Origin: Frankiales bacterium
Lineage (GTDB): Bacteria; Actinomycetota; Actinomycetes; Mycobacteriales; SCTD01
Direction of reading: 5' to 3'
DNA length: 36,235 nt
Assembly (NCBI GenBank): GCA_025965935.1
Contig: JAOPVZ010000082.1
Span: 1-36,235 of the forward strand
How positions within the stretch are numbered: position 1 is the stretch's first letter; each line of letters opens with the position of its first letter. Made by a program: the position numbers and the translations under genes. The notes below the pieces were generated by a model. It made no database searches. It was given only the letters and a program-made list of their open reading frames with translations, and had not been told where the DNA came from. Below, one piece after another: positions 22,238 through 29,970 of this stretch.

Positions 22238-22988
22238 GGGCGGTGAGCGCAGCAGCCCAGGCGTCCGACGACGGGTCGAGGTGCGTGAAGTGCCCGCCGG
22301 GCACCCGCACCAGCCCCGTGGTCGGAGAGACTGCGACGTAGTCCTCGCTCTGGCTCATGGGCACGACGTCGTCGGCCGTGCCGTGCACGATGGTCGTCGG
22401 TACGCCGGAGGGGGCGAGCGACACCGGGTCGGCCACGGCATACCTCCCGGGTACGTCGGAAGGACCGCCGCCGAGCAGCGCGGCAACCGCGCCGTCGCCG
22501 AGCCCCAGAGCGTGGGCCTGGACGAGCGCGGCCACCGGCGCCTGCGGCACCGCCAGCTTCGGTACGACGTGGCTGCCCGCGCCCGGGGCGCCGGCTGCCA
22601 GCGCCGACCGGGAGGCGAGCCACAGCGCGAGGTGCCCGCCCGCTGAGTGCCCGACGACCGCCACTCGTTCCGGGTCGACCAGTCCGCCGTACCGGCCGTG
22701 GAAGGCGAAGTCGTAGGCCGCGGCAGCGTCCGTGAGCGTCGCCGGCCAGGGCGCGGTCGACGGTGCGTAGTCGACGTTCCAGACCAGGTGCCCCCGGCCG
22801 CAGAGGTCCGCCGCGACGGCGTCCTCGAGCGAGAGGTCGTAGCGGTCCCGCCAGTACCCGCCGTGCACGAGCACGACGAGGGAGCCGCGGTCCGTGCGAC
22901 CTGTCGGCAGCCACCACTCGCCCCGTTGCCGGGAGGTGCTGCCGTAGCTCTCGACGTACCGGACGGCAGGTTCGCCTGGGCCGCTCAT
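22224..22988 (-). CDS. Alpha/beta-hydrolase (kynurenine formamidase/BD-FAE-like)
   Basis: The 254-residue protein is an alpha/beta hydrolase of the esterase/lipase-like group with the HGGYW oxyanion motif (LVVLVHGGYWRDRYD), the nucleophile elbow GHSAGG, an Asp in HGTADDVVP and a His in PGGHFTHLDP. The NVDYAPSTAPWPATLTDAAAAYDF segment is typical of the kynurenine-formamidase/BD-FAE-like branch; I cannot name the substrate. No signal peptide. ATG 22988 overlaps the stop of the ATPase gene upstream by one base (TGATG), so it is translationally coupled to it and belongs to the same minus-strand operon. Confidence 0.85.
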   Translation of the reverse strand: MSGPGEPAVRYVESYGSTSRQRGEWWLPTGRTDRGSLVVLVHGGYWRDRYDLSLEDAVAADLCGRGHLVWNVDYAPSTAPWPATLTDAAAAYDFAFHGRYGGLVDPERVAVVGHSAGGHLALWLASRSALAAGAPGAGSHVVPKLAVPQAPVAALVQAHALGLGDGAVAALLGGGPSDVPGRYAVADPVSLAPSGVPTTIVHGTADDVVPMSQSEDYVAVSPTTGLVRVPGGHFTHLDPSSDAWAAALTALTAL

Positions 22989-25339
22989 CAGGTGGAGGCG
23001 CCGCCCACAGCGGTCGGCATGACGCGGGTCTCGCGGGTCAGCAGCGCCATCACGCGCTCCTCGAGCAGGACGGGCTCGACCGGCTTCGCGAGGAAGTCGT
23101 CGGCCCCGGCGTTGCGGGCCTCCCGCTCGACGTGCGACGACGAGGCGCCGGTGAAGAGGATGAGCGGCACCATCAGCGTCTTCGGGTCCGAGCGCACGAG
23201 TCGGATGAACTCGACGCCCGACAGGTCGGGCAGCGCGTTGTCGACGAGGACGCCGTCGAAGTGCTGGCTGCCGAGCAGCGTGAGACCGCTGTCCGAGTCG
23301 GCTGCGGTGACGACCTCGGCGGCGCCCGCGAGGGCCGCGGTCACGAACTGGCAGATGCTCTCGTCGTCGTCGACGACGAGCAGGCGTGGCATCTGCTGCG
23401 GGGCCTGGACCACCTCGCTGGCAGGACGGTCCACGGCGGTGCGGCACCACGGGCAGGTGCTCCACTCGTGGTCCAGCTGGCGGTCGCAGCCCTCGCAGCG
23501 GTCGCGCTGCACGAGGGCGCCGTCCCATGGGCAGCAGACCATGTCGTCGGCCAGGGCGCGGGCGCAGCTGGGGCAGCGCGGTCCGGAGACCGCGTCCACG
23601 TGGGTCGCCCGGAGGACCTCCTCGTAGGTCGTCTCGCCGCGGTGCGCCGCGGCCAGGGCGCTGGCCCGGAGGGTCGTCATGCCGTGCTCGCGGGCGGCCG
23701 CGCCGATGGCGGCCTCGGTGGGCGAGGTCAGCAGCACCTTGCGCAGTGCTGCGGTGACGGGCAGCACCTCGAAGATGCCGGTGCGGCCGCGGTACCCGGT
23801 GCCGCCGCACTCGCCGCAGCCCTTGCCGCGGGTCGGGGTGGCGCCCTCGAGGTCGGCGTCGGCCAGGCCGAGCAGCGACAGCGTGCGGGGCGACGGGACG
23901 TACTCGGCCGCACAGGAGGCGCAGGGCCGGCGGACCAGCCTCTGCGCCACCACGAGGGTCAGGGAGGACGCCACGAGGAAGGGCTCGACGCCCATGTCGA
24001 CGAGCCGGGTGACGGCGCTGACCGCGTCGTTGGTGTGCAGCGTGGTGAGGACGAGGTGGCCGGTGAGGGACGCCTGCAGCGCGAGCTCGGCGGTCTCCAG
24101 GTCGCGGACCTCGCCGACGAGGACGACGTCCGGGTCCTGCCGCAGCACCGACCGCAGGCCGCGGGCGAACGTCATGCCGGAGCGCTCGTGCACCTGCACC
24201 TGCGTGATGCCGGCGACCTGCACCTCGACCGGGTCCTCGAGGGTCACGATGTTGCGGTCGGGGGTGCTGACCTGCTGGATCGCGGCGTAGAGCGTGTTGG
24301 TCTTGCCGGAGCCGGTCGGGCCCGTGATGAGGACCAGGCCCTGGCTCTGGATCAGCGCGCTGCCGATCATCTCGAGCTGGGTCTGGGTCATGCCGGTCTT
24401 GTTGAGCAGCGGCACGTTCTCGGCCCGGGGGAGCAGCCGGACGACGACCTTCTCCCCGTGCAGGGTCGGGAGCGTCGAGACGCGGGCCTCGACCGTGAGC
24501 CCGTCGACGCTCAGCCGCGCGCGGCCGTCCTGGGAGCGGCGCCGCTCGGCGATGTCGAGACCCGACACGATCTTGATGCGGCTCACGGCAGCAGCGGTGG
24601 CGTTCTTCGGCACCGTCATCACGTCACGGAGCAGGCCGTCCACGCGGTAGCGGATCCGGAGCTCGCCGGCCTGCGGCTCGACGTGCACGTCGGAGGCGCG
24701 GGCCCGCACGGCGTCGGCCAGGATCACGTCGACGAGGCGGACGATGGGGGCGGAGTCGGAGCCGCCCTGCGCCAGCTCCTCGTTGGACTCCTGGTCCTCG
24801 TCGAGACCCTCGAACAGCGTGCTGACGTCGGCGCCGTCGTCGGACAGCGACCAGGCCCGGGCGAGCTGCTCGCGCACCTGGCTCTCGGTCGCGACGACGA
24901 TGGAGATCTCGGCGGCCCGCGTGTAGAGCTTCACGTCGTCGAGCGCGACGACGTTGGTGGGGTCGGAGGTCGCGACCCTCAGCCGGCTGCCCTCCTTGGA
25001 GAGCACCAGCACGTTGCTGCGCTCGGCGACCTGGCGCGGCAGCAGTCGGACGTGCTCGGGGATGACCATCGTCCGGCCGAGGTCCACCAGCTCCAGGCCG
25101 AGCGCCTCGGCCAGCGCCTCGGCGACCTGCGCCTCGGTGGCGTATCCCAGCTCGATGACGACGGTGCCGAGCCGCGGACGGGGCTGACCGGGCAGCACGT
25201 CGCGCTGCTTCGACAGCGCCTCGGTCAGCTGGGCGGTCGTGAGCAGCTCGTACCCGACCAGCACCTCGCCCAGGCGTCGCCTTGCGACGCCCGGTTGCGG
25301 GGACGTCGGGGAACCCTCAGCGGCAGGCACGGCAGTCAC
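22988..25339 (-). CDS. PilB/GspE-type ATPase fused to zinc ribbons and a C-terminal receiver domain
   Basis: The 783-residue protein has: (1) a GspE/PilB N-domain (about 20-165; RRRLGEVLVGYELLTTAQLTEAL); (2) a type II/IV secretion ATPase with Walker A GPTGSGKT (Lys346), Walker B DVVLVGEVRD, His-box LTTLHTNDA and the usual Cys pairs CASC/CGEC (about 473-510); (3) a second Cys-rich block (about 588-632) with CPSC, CC, CEGC and CPWC, a double zinc ribbon; (4) a full response-regulator receiver (about 650-780) with acidic Asp657-659, phospho-acceptor Asp700, Thr730 and Lys752. PilB/GspE motors extend pilins or secretion pseudopili. GTG 25339 has AAGAGG five to six bases upstream. It lies in the MgtE-like/DUF1003/hydrolase operon; no pilin, platform protein or histidine kinase is in the window. 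A receiver on the C-terminus is unusual. Confidence 0.9.
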   Translation of the reverse strand: MTAVPAAEGSPTSPQPGVARRRLGEVLVGYELLTTAQLTEALSKQRDVLPGQPRPRLGTVVIELGYATEAQVAEALAEALGLELVDLGRTMVIPEHVRLLPRQVAERSNVLVLSKEGSRLRVATSDPTNVVALDDVKLYTRAAEISIVVATESQVREQLARAWSLSDDGADVSTLFEGLDEDQESNEELAQGGSDSAPIVRLVDVILADAVRARASDVHVEPQAGELRIRYRVDGLLRDVMTVPKNATAAAVSRIKIVSGLDIAERRRSQDGRARLSVDGLTVEARVSTLPTLHGEKVVVRLLPRAENVPLLNKTGMTQTQLEMIGSALIQSQGLVLITGPTGSGKTNTLYAAIQQVSTPDRNIVTLEDPVEVQVAGITQVQVHERSGMTFARGLRSVLRQDPDVVLVGEVRDLETAELALQASLTGHLVLTTLHTNDAVSAVTRLVDMGVEPFLVASSLTLVVAQRLVRRPCASCAAEYVPSPRTLSLLGLADADLEGATPTRGKGCGECGGTGYRGRTGIFEVLPVTAALRKVLLTSPTEAAIGAAAREHGMTTLRASALAAAHRGETTYEEVLRATHVDAVSGPRCPSCARALADDMVCCPWDGALVQRDRCEGCDRQLDHEWSTCPWCRTAVDRPASEVVQAPQQMPRLLVVDDDESICQFVTAALAGAAEVVTAADSDSGLTLLGSQHFDGVLVDNALPDLSGVEFIRLVRSDPKTLMVPLILFTGASSSHVEREARNAGADDFLAKPVEPVLLEERVMALLTRETRVMPTAVGGAST

Positions 25340-25391
25340 CCTGACCTCTTCGACCGGATCTGGCCACAGGTGAAGCCCCGCCGGCGTGGCG

Positions 25392-26036
25392 TCACGCGGT
25401 GTCGGCCTCGCCGTCGAACGGCTCCGAGAGCTTCTGCGGGGGCGGCGAGGGCTCCTTCTCGGTGCGCCTGCGCTTGCGCTCGGCCCGCTTCTCGCGGTCC
25501 TCGCGCTGGAGCCGGGCCTGCTGGTCGTACACGCCCTCGCTGGTGCGCGCCACGACCTCTTCGGTGAGCTCCCTGAGCTGGTCGCGCAGGAAGTCGCGGG
25601 TCGCCGTCTCGCCGAGCGACAGCCGCAGGGCGGCCAGCTCGCGCGTGAGGTACTCGACGTCGGCCTGCAGCCGCTGGTTCTGCCCGCGATCCTCCTCGAG
25701 GGCAACCCGGTCGCGGTCGGCCTGCCGGTTCTGCGCGAGCAGGATCAGCGGCGCTGCGTACGAGGCCTGCAGGGACAGGATGAGGGTGAGCAGCGTGAAC
25801 TTGTTGGCGTAGCTGTCGAACTGCAGCTTCGGCGGCACCGCGAAGTTCCAGAGGATCCACAGCGCGCAGAACAGCGTCAGGTAGACGAGGAACCGGCTGG
25901 TCCCGAGGAACCGGGCGATCCGCTCGGAGGTCCGCCCGAAGGCCTCTGGGTCGTAGTGCGGGCGGGGGACCGTGCGCGGCGAGACCGGCTGGTCCAGCCG
26001 CGCCCGCGTCGACCGTCGTGGGGTGCGCTCAGCCAT
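25392..26036 (-). CDS. DUF1003-family membrane protein
   Basis: The 214-residue protein has a basic N-terminus, two membrane helices (about 46-67, RFLVYLTLFCALWILWNFAV, and about 80-101, FTLLTLILSLQASYAAPLILLAQNRQ) and the conserved helix-turn (QNRQADRDRVALEED), then a long charged coiled coil and a Lys/Glu tail. This is the DUF1003 family, unknown in function. In actinobacteria it is regularly next to an MgtE_N/CBS protein (for instance Rv1231c/Rv1232c), as here: its ATG 26036 overlaps the MgtE-like gene by 8 bases. The ATPase gene follows after 52 bases, so the three may be co-transcribed. Confidence 0.87.
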   Translation of the reverse strand: MAERTPRRSTRARLDQPVSPRTVPRPHYDPEAFGRTSERIARFLGTSRFLVYLTLFCALWILWNFAVPPKLQFDSYANKFTLLTLILSLQASYAAPLILLAQNRQADRDRVALEEDRGQNQRLQADVEYLTRELAALRLSLGETATRDFLRDQLRELTEEVVARTSEGVYDQQARLQREDREKRAERKRRRTEKEPSPPPQKLSEPFDGEADTA

Positions 26037-27270
26037 GGCGTCGCACCTGCCCCTCGCGCCAGTCCTCGGGCAGCACGTGGTCGAGGACGTCGTCGACGGT
26101 GACCGCCCCCAGCAGGTGGCCGTCGGAGTCGACGATCGGCACCGCGACGAGGTTGTACGTCGCCAGGTGCCGGGTGACGTCGTGCAGCGGGCACTCCGGC
26201 AGCAGCGGGTCGATGTCGGTCTCGATGACGGCGCCCAGCAGCGTCGAGGGCGGCTCCCGGAGCAGCCGCTGGAAGTGCGCGGTGCCCAGGTAGCGGCCGG
26301 TAGGCGTCTCGAACGGCGGCCTGACGACGTAGACCTGCGCGGCCAGGGACGGTGCCAGGTCCACGTGCCGGATCCGAGCGAGCGCCTCGGCGACGGTCGC
26401 ACCCGGCCCGAGGATCACGGGCTCGCTCGTCATGAGCCCACCGGCGGTGTCCTCGCCGTAGGCCAGCAGCTGCCGCACCGGCTCGGCCTCGTCCGGCTCC
26501 ATCAGCTCCAGCAGCCGCTCGGCGTCCGCCGGCTGCATCTCGCCGAGCAGGTCGGCGGCGTCGTCGGGTGCCATCGCCTCCAGGACGTCGGCCGCTCGCT
26601 CGTCGGCCAGGCCGGAGAGCAGCTCGACCTGCTCGTCCTCCGGCATCTCCTCGAGGACGTCGGCGAGCCGCTCGTCGTCGAGCGCCGCCGCGATCTCGCC
26701 GCGCCGCTTCTGGGACAGGTCGTGCAGCACACCCGCGAGGTCGGCGGGCCGCAGCTTCTCGAGCACGGCGAGCAGGTTGGCGGCGCCCTGCTCGTGCTCG
26801 GGGACGCCGAGGCCGGTGACCTCGTTCCAGTCGACGGTCAGCAGCTCGCTGCGCCGGCGCCCGCGGCCCTTGCGGACGGCGACCTTGGTCACGAGCCAGT
26901 CGGTGCGGGTCTGCTCCATCGCGACGTCGACGACGCTGGCCTCGCTGCCGTCCTCGTTCACCACGACCTGCCGGTCCAGCAGCTCGGCGAGGACGAGCGT
27001 CTCGCCGTCGCGCTGCTCGAAGCGGCGCAGGTTCAGGGAGCCCGACGAGAGGATGACGGCGTCGCTCTCGACGGACGTGAGGCGGCCCATCGGGACGAAG
27101 ATCCGGCGACGGCCCTGGATCTCCACGGTCAGGCCCAGGACGCGGGGTGCCTCGCTGCCGGCGCGCAGCGCGACGACCACGTCGCGCACCCGGCCCACCT
27201 GGTCGCCGTTGGGGTCGAAGACGGGCAGCCCGGCGAGTCGTGCCACGAAGACGCGACCGCCGGTGCTCAC
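26029..27270 (-). CDS. MgtE_N/CBS-domain protein lacking the MgtE membrane channel
   Basis: The 413-residue soluble protein has an N-terminal PRC-barrel-like part (about 1-130; FVARLAGLPVFDPNGDQVGRVRDVVV), an MgtE_N helical domain (about 150-260) with its repeated LADVLEEMPEDEQVELLSGLADERAADVLEAM pattern, and two CBS motifs (about 280-400; TAGGLMTSEPVILGPGATVAEAL, LVAVPIVDSDGHLLGAVTVDDVLD). The C-terminal membrane domain of Mg2+ channel MgtE is absent, so it cannot be a channel alone. It may sense Mg2+ or nucleotide and signal to its DUF1003 partner, which supplies membrane helices; this is inference. GTG 27270; GAGAGGTGGG lies upstream. A TAGCGT -10 may lie at 27322-27327 (minus strand). Confidence 0.87.
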   Translation of the reverse strand: MSTGGRVFVARLAGLPVFDPNGDQVGRVRDVVVALRAGSEAPRVLGLTVEIQGRRRIFVPMGRLTSVESDAVILSSGSLNLRRFEQRDGETLVLAELLDRQVVVNEDGSEASVVDVAMEQTRTDWLVTKVAVRKGRGRRRSELLTVDWNEVTGLGVPEHEQGAANLLAVLEKLRPADLAGVLHDLSQKRRGEIAAALDDERLADVLEEMPEDEQVELLSGLADERAADVLEAMAPDDAADLLGEMQPADAERLLELMEPDEAEPVRQLLAYGEDTAGGLMTSEPVILGPGATVAEALARIRHVDLAPSLAAQVYVVRPPFETPTGRYLGTAHFQRLLREPPSTLLGAVIETDIDPLLPECPLHDVTRHLATYNLVAVPIVDSDGHLLGAVTVDDVLDHVLPEDWREGQVRRHG

Positions 27271-27357
27271 GGCAGACCCACCTCTCGGCCCGGGTCCGCG
27301 CTCGCTCCAGTCACGTCCGGAACGCTACCGCCGGGAGGGGTCCTGGCAGCGGTACGG

Positions 27358-27363
27358 CACGAT
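27358..27363 (+). promoter_or_regulatory. Possible -10 (CACGAT) for the SDR gene
   Basis: CACGAT ends seven bases before ATG 27371 and includes the first bases of the alternative ATG 27362, which makes 27371 the more likely start. The same hexamer precedes GTG 9595. Confidence 0.38.
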
Positions 27364-27370
27364 GCCTGGC

Positions 27371-28141
27371 ATGCCAGCATCCACCGTCCCAGACCGCTTC
27401 TCCCTCTCCGGCAAGGTCGCCCTCGTCACGGGCGCCTCATCCGGGCTCGGCGTCGCCATCGCGCAGTGCCTCGCCGAGGCCGGTGCCGACGTGGTGCTCG
27501 GTGCCCGCCGCATCGAGAAGCTGGAGGAGACCAAGCGGCTCGTCGAGGCCACCGGGCGTCGCGCGCTCGCGGTGCAGACCGACGTCGTGGACCCGGCCCA
27601 GTGCACGGCCATGGTCGCGGCTGCGGTCGAGGCCTTCGGCAAGGTGAACGTGCTCGTCAACAACGCCGGCGTCGGCACCGCCGTCCCGGCCAGCAGGGAG
27701 ACGCCGGAGCAGTTCCGCAGCGTCATCGACGTCAACCTCAACGGCCAGTACTGGATGGCTCAGGCCTTCGGTCGCGCCGCGACCGAGGGCGGCTCGATCG
27801 TGAACATCTCGAGCGTGCTCGGGCTGCGGCCGGGCGGCATCCCGCAGGCCGCGTACGCGTCGTCCAAGGCCGGCCTGCTCGGCCTGACCCGCGACCTCGC
27901 CGCCCAGTGGACGGGTCGCAAGGGCATCCGGGTCAACGCCATCTGCCCGGGCTACTTCCCGAGCGAGATGACCGACGAGCTGGACGCTCGCGAGGGCGAG
28001 ATGGTCAAGATGATCACTCCGGCCGGCCGCTTGGGCGAGCCGTACGAGGTCGGGGACGCCTGCGTGTTCCTGGCCAGCGACGCGTCGTCGTACATCTCCG
28101 GCGTCTCGCTCTGCGTGGACGGGGGCCTGGTGATGCCGTGA
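27371..28141 (+). CDS. Short-chain dehydrogenase/reductase (classical SDR)
   Basis: The 256-residue protein is a classical SDR: Rossmann TGASSGLG near residue 22, NNAG at about 97, the catalytic SxnYxxxK with Tyr162 and Lys166 (AAYASSKAG) and a preceding NISS, then the NAICPGYFPSEMT and SGVSLCVDGG ends. ARRIEKLEE after the first strand suggests NADP(H) via the Arg pair. The alcohol or ketone substrate is unknown; the family-typical C-terminal GG and length fit 3-oxoacyl-ACP reductase-like or 2,3-diol enzymes. Its stop overlaps the PhzF-like gene (GTGA). The promoter seems to lie in the 100-bp gap facing the MgtE-like gene. Confidence 0.88.
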   Translation: MPASTVPDRFSLSGKVALVTGASSGLGVAIAQCLAEAGADVVLGARRIEKLEETKRLVEATGRRALAVQTDVVDPAQCTAMVAAAVEAFGKVNVLVNNAGVGTAVPASRETPEQFRSVIDVNLNGQYWMAQAFGRAATEGGSIVNISSVLGLRPGGIPQAAYASSKAGLLGLTRDLAAQWTGRKGIRVNAICPGYFPSEMTDELDAREGEMVKMITPAGRLGEPYEVGDACVFLASDASSYISGVSLCVDGGLVMP

Positions 28142-28983
28142 CCGGGCTGACGGTCGCCTTCGAGGTGGTCGACGTCTTCACCGACCGGCCCTACGCAGGC
28201 AACCCGCTCGCCGTCGTCCTCGACGCCGACGAGCTCGCCACCGAGCAGCTGCAGGCGATCGCCCGGGAGTTCAACCTGAGCGAGACCGCCTTCCCCCTCA
28301 AGGCTCCCGACGGCGCGACCTACCGGCTGCGCATCTTCACCCCGGCCACCGAGATGCCCTTCGCCGGCCACCCGTCGGTGGGGGCGGCCTGGGTGCTGCA
28401 CCGGCTCGGCCGCATCGACGCCGGCCCCAACGTGCAGGCCTGCGGCGCCGGCCTGCTCCCCGTCCACGTGACGCCGAACGGCGCCACCCTCACCGGCGGC
28501 ACCCCGTCGCTGAGCGAGCCGCTCGACCCGGCGCCGCTGCTCGAGGCCGTCGGCCTCGACCAGTCCGACCTCGCCGGTCCGGCGCCGCGGTGGGCCGGGG
28601 TCGGCATCGACTTCGGCTACCTCCTGGTACGACGGGAGGCGCTGTCCCGCGTCCGGGTCGACCCGGGACGGGTGGCGGCGCTGGGACGCAGCGGGATCGC
28701 GCTGGTGAGCTGGGACGGTGCCGTCGCGCGCAGCCGGGTGTTCCCCGGAGGCCTGGGGATCCCAGAGGACCCGGCGACCGGCTCCGCGGCGCTCGGCCTC
28801 GGCGTCTTCCTCGCTGAGAGCCTCGGTGACGGCGAGCACGCGTACGTCGTGGAGCAGGGCCACGAGATGGGCCGGCCCGCAACCCTGTCGTGCACCGTCG
28901 AGGTCGTGGCAGGTGCGGCGGTGCGCACGACCGTGACGGGTCAGGTGGTCCCGGTGTCCCGCGGTGAGATCCAGGTCCCCTGA
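28138..28983 (+). CDS. PhzF-family (diaminopimelate epimerase-fold) isomerase
   Basis: The 281-residue protein has the twin-barrel PhzF plan: VVDVFTDRPYAGNPLAVV, the catalytic-Glu motif FNLSETAF (Glu49), RIFTPATEMPFAGHPSVGAAWVL, and in the second half IPEDPATGSAALGLG. Family members isomerise small acids (for example DHHA in phenazine synthesis), but most bacterial homologues, like this one, lie outside phenazine clusters and have unknown substrates. It starts inside the SDR stop codon (GTGA), so the two enzymes are made together and may act in sequence. No signal peptide. Confidence 0.9.
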   Translation: MTGLTVAFEVVDVFTDRPYAGNPLAVVLDADELATEQLQAIAREFNLSETAFPLKAPDGATYRLRIFTPATEMPFAGHPSVGAAWVLHRLGRIDAGPNVQACGAGLLPVHVTPNGATLTGGTPSLSEPLDPAPLLEAVGLDQSDLAGPAPRWAGVGIDFGYLLVRREALSRVRVDPGRVAALGRSGIALVSWDGAVARSRVFPGGLGIPEDPATGSAALGLGVFLAESLGDGEHAYVVEQGHEMGRPATLSCTVEVVAGAAVRTTVTGQVVPVSRGEIQVP

Positions 28984-28987
28984 CTGA

Positions 28988-28993
28988 CAAGAT
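28988..28993 (+). promoter_or_regulatory. Possible -10 (CAAGAT) for the EamA gene
   Basis: CAAGAT, one base off TAAGAT, ends six bases before GTG 29000. Read-through from the PhzF gene, 16 bases upstream, is equally possible. Confidence 0.35.
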
Positions 28994-28999
28994 GGGACG

Positions 29000-29929
29000 G
29001 TGACTGTCGACGCGCTGGACCGGCAGGGCGTCACCCGCCCTCCCACCCGCGACCTCGGCATCATGGTCGTCGCCCTGCTGGCCGTCTCCACGTCAGGTCC
29101 GCTGATCGCGGCGACCGCGGCGCCCGCACTGGCCATCGCCTTCTGGCGCAACGCGATGGGTGGCGGTGTGCTGCTGCCGGTGGCACTGGTCCGCAACCGC
29201 GCCGAACTGCGAGGGCTGTCCAGCCGCGAGCGGGCGCTCGCCCTGCTGGCCGGGTTGCTGCTCGCGCTGCACTTCGCGACCTGGATCCCGTCCATCCGCT
29301 ACACCTCGGTCGCCAGCGCCACCGCGCTCGTCGCGACGCAGCCGATCTGGTCGGCGCTCATCGGCAAGGCGCGTGGCGAGCGGGTCGGTAGGCAGGTCTG
29401 GGTCGGCATCGTCGTGTCGCTCAGCGGAGCCCTGCTGCTGACGGGCGCCGACCTGCAGGTCTCCGGCAAGGCCCTGCTGGGAGACGGCCTCGCGCTGCTC
29501 GGCGGCCTGTTCGCGGCGGCCTACATGACCGCCGGCAGCGAGGTCCGGCGGTCGGTGTCGACCACCACCTACACCGCGGTCTGCTACTCGACGACCGCCC
29601 TGCTGCTGCTCGTCGCCTGCCTCGTCGGACGCCAGCGGCTGTCCGGCTACGACAGCAGCGACTGGGTCAAGCTGGTCGCGCTCACCGCGGGTGCGCAGCT
29701 GCTCGGGCACTCACTGTTCAACGTGGTCCTGCGCACGACCAGCCCGACCGTCGTGAGCCTCTCCATCCTGTTCGAGATCCCCGGCGCGGCCCTCGTCGCG
29801 GCGCTGTTCGTCTCGGGCCAGCACGTGCCCTGGCTCGCGGTCCCGTCCGCGGCCCTGCTCGTCACCGGCCTCGCCATCGTCATCCGCTCCGGCAGCCGCA
29901 CCACCGAACCCAGCGTTCCCGTCGAGTAG
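29000..29929 (+). CDS. EamA/DMT-superfamily transporter
   Basis: The 309-residue protein has about ten membrane helices in two EamA repeats: GIMVVALLAVSTSGPLIAA to ALHFATWIPSIRYTSVASATALVATQPIWSALIG in the first half and GDGLALLGGLFAAAYMTAGSEVR to VVSLSILFEIPGAALVAALFVSGQ in the second. The short cytosolic N-terminus and the Arg/Thr tail are as usual. DMT carriers export amino acids or other metabolites; the substrate is unknown. GTG 29000 has no clear ribosome site. The next gene starts 41 bases downstream. Confidence 0.9.
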   Translation: MTVDALDRQGVTRPPTRDLGIMVVALLAVSTSGPLIAATAAPALAIAFWRNAMGGGVLLPVALVRNRAELRGLSSRERALALLAGLLLALHFATWIPSIRYTSVASATALVATQPIWSALIGKARGERVGRQVWVGIVVSLSGALLLTGADLQVSGKALLGDGLALLGGLFAAAYMTAGSEVRRSVSTTTYTAVCYSTTALLLLVACLVGRQRLSGYDSSDWVKLVALTAGAQLLGHSLFNVVLRTTSPTVVSLSILFEIPGAALVAALFVSGQHVPWLAVPSAALLVTGLAIVIRSGSRTTEPSVPVE

Positions 29930-29932
29930 TCG

Positions 29933-29959
29933 AGCTCTTTGATGAAGCTCTTCTGATGA
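29933..29959 (+). repeat. Tandem imperfect direct repeat before the CoA lyase gene
   Basis: AGCTCTTTGATGA (29933-29945) and AGCTCTTCTGATGA (29946-29959) are near-identical and abut. The block is AT-rich compared with its surroundings, with a four-codon ORF (29942-29956, M-K-L-F-stop) whose stop overlaps ATG 29956. It could be an operator or leader. Confidence 0.55.
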
Positions 29960-29970
29960 GAGGAAGCCCC

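Noticed and set aside
22763-25567. A long open frame on the plus strand (over 900 codons) opposite the ATPase gene
   Set aside because: It has no recognisable domain, is rich in Arg/Gly/Ala as expected for the complement of a GC-rich gene, and the minus strand carries intact ATPase motifs.
29942-29956. Four-codon MKLF reading frame as a leader-peptide gene
   Set aside because: It is too short to support as a gene and has no ribosome site; kept only as part of the repeat finding.
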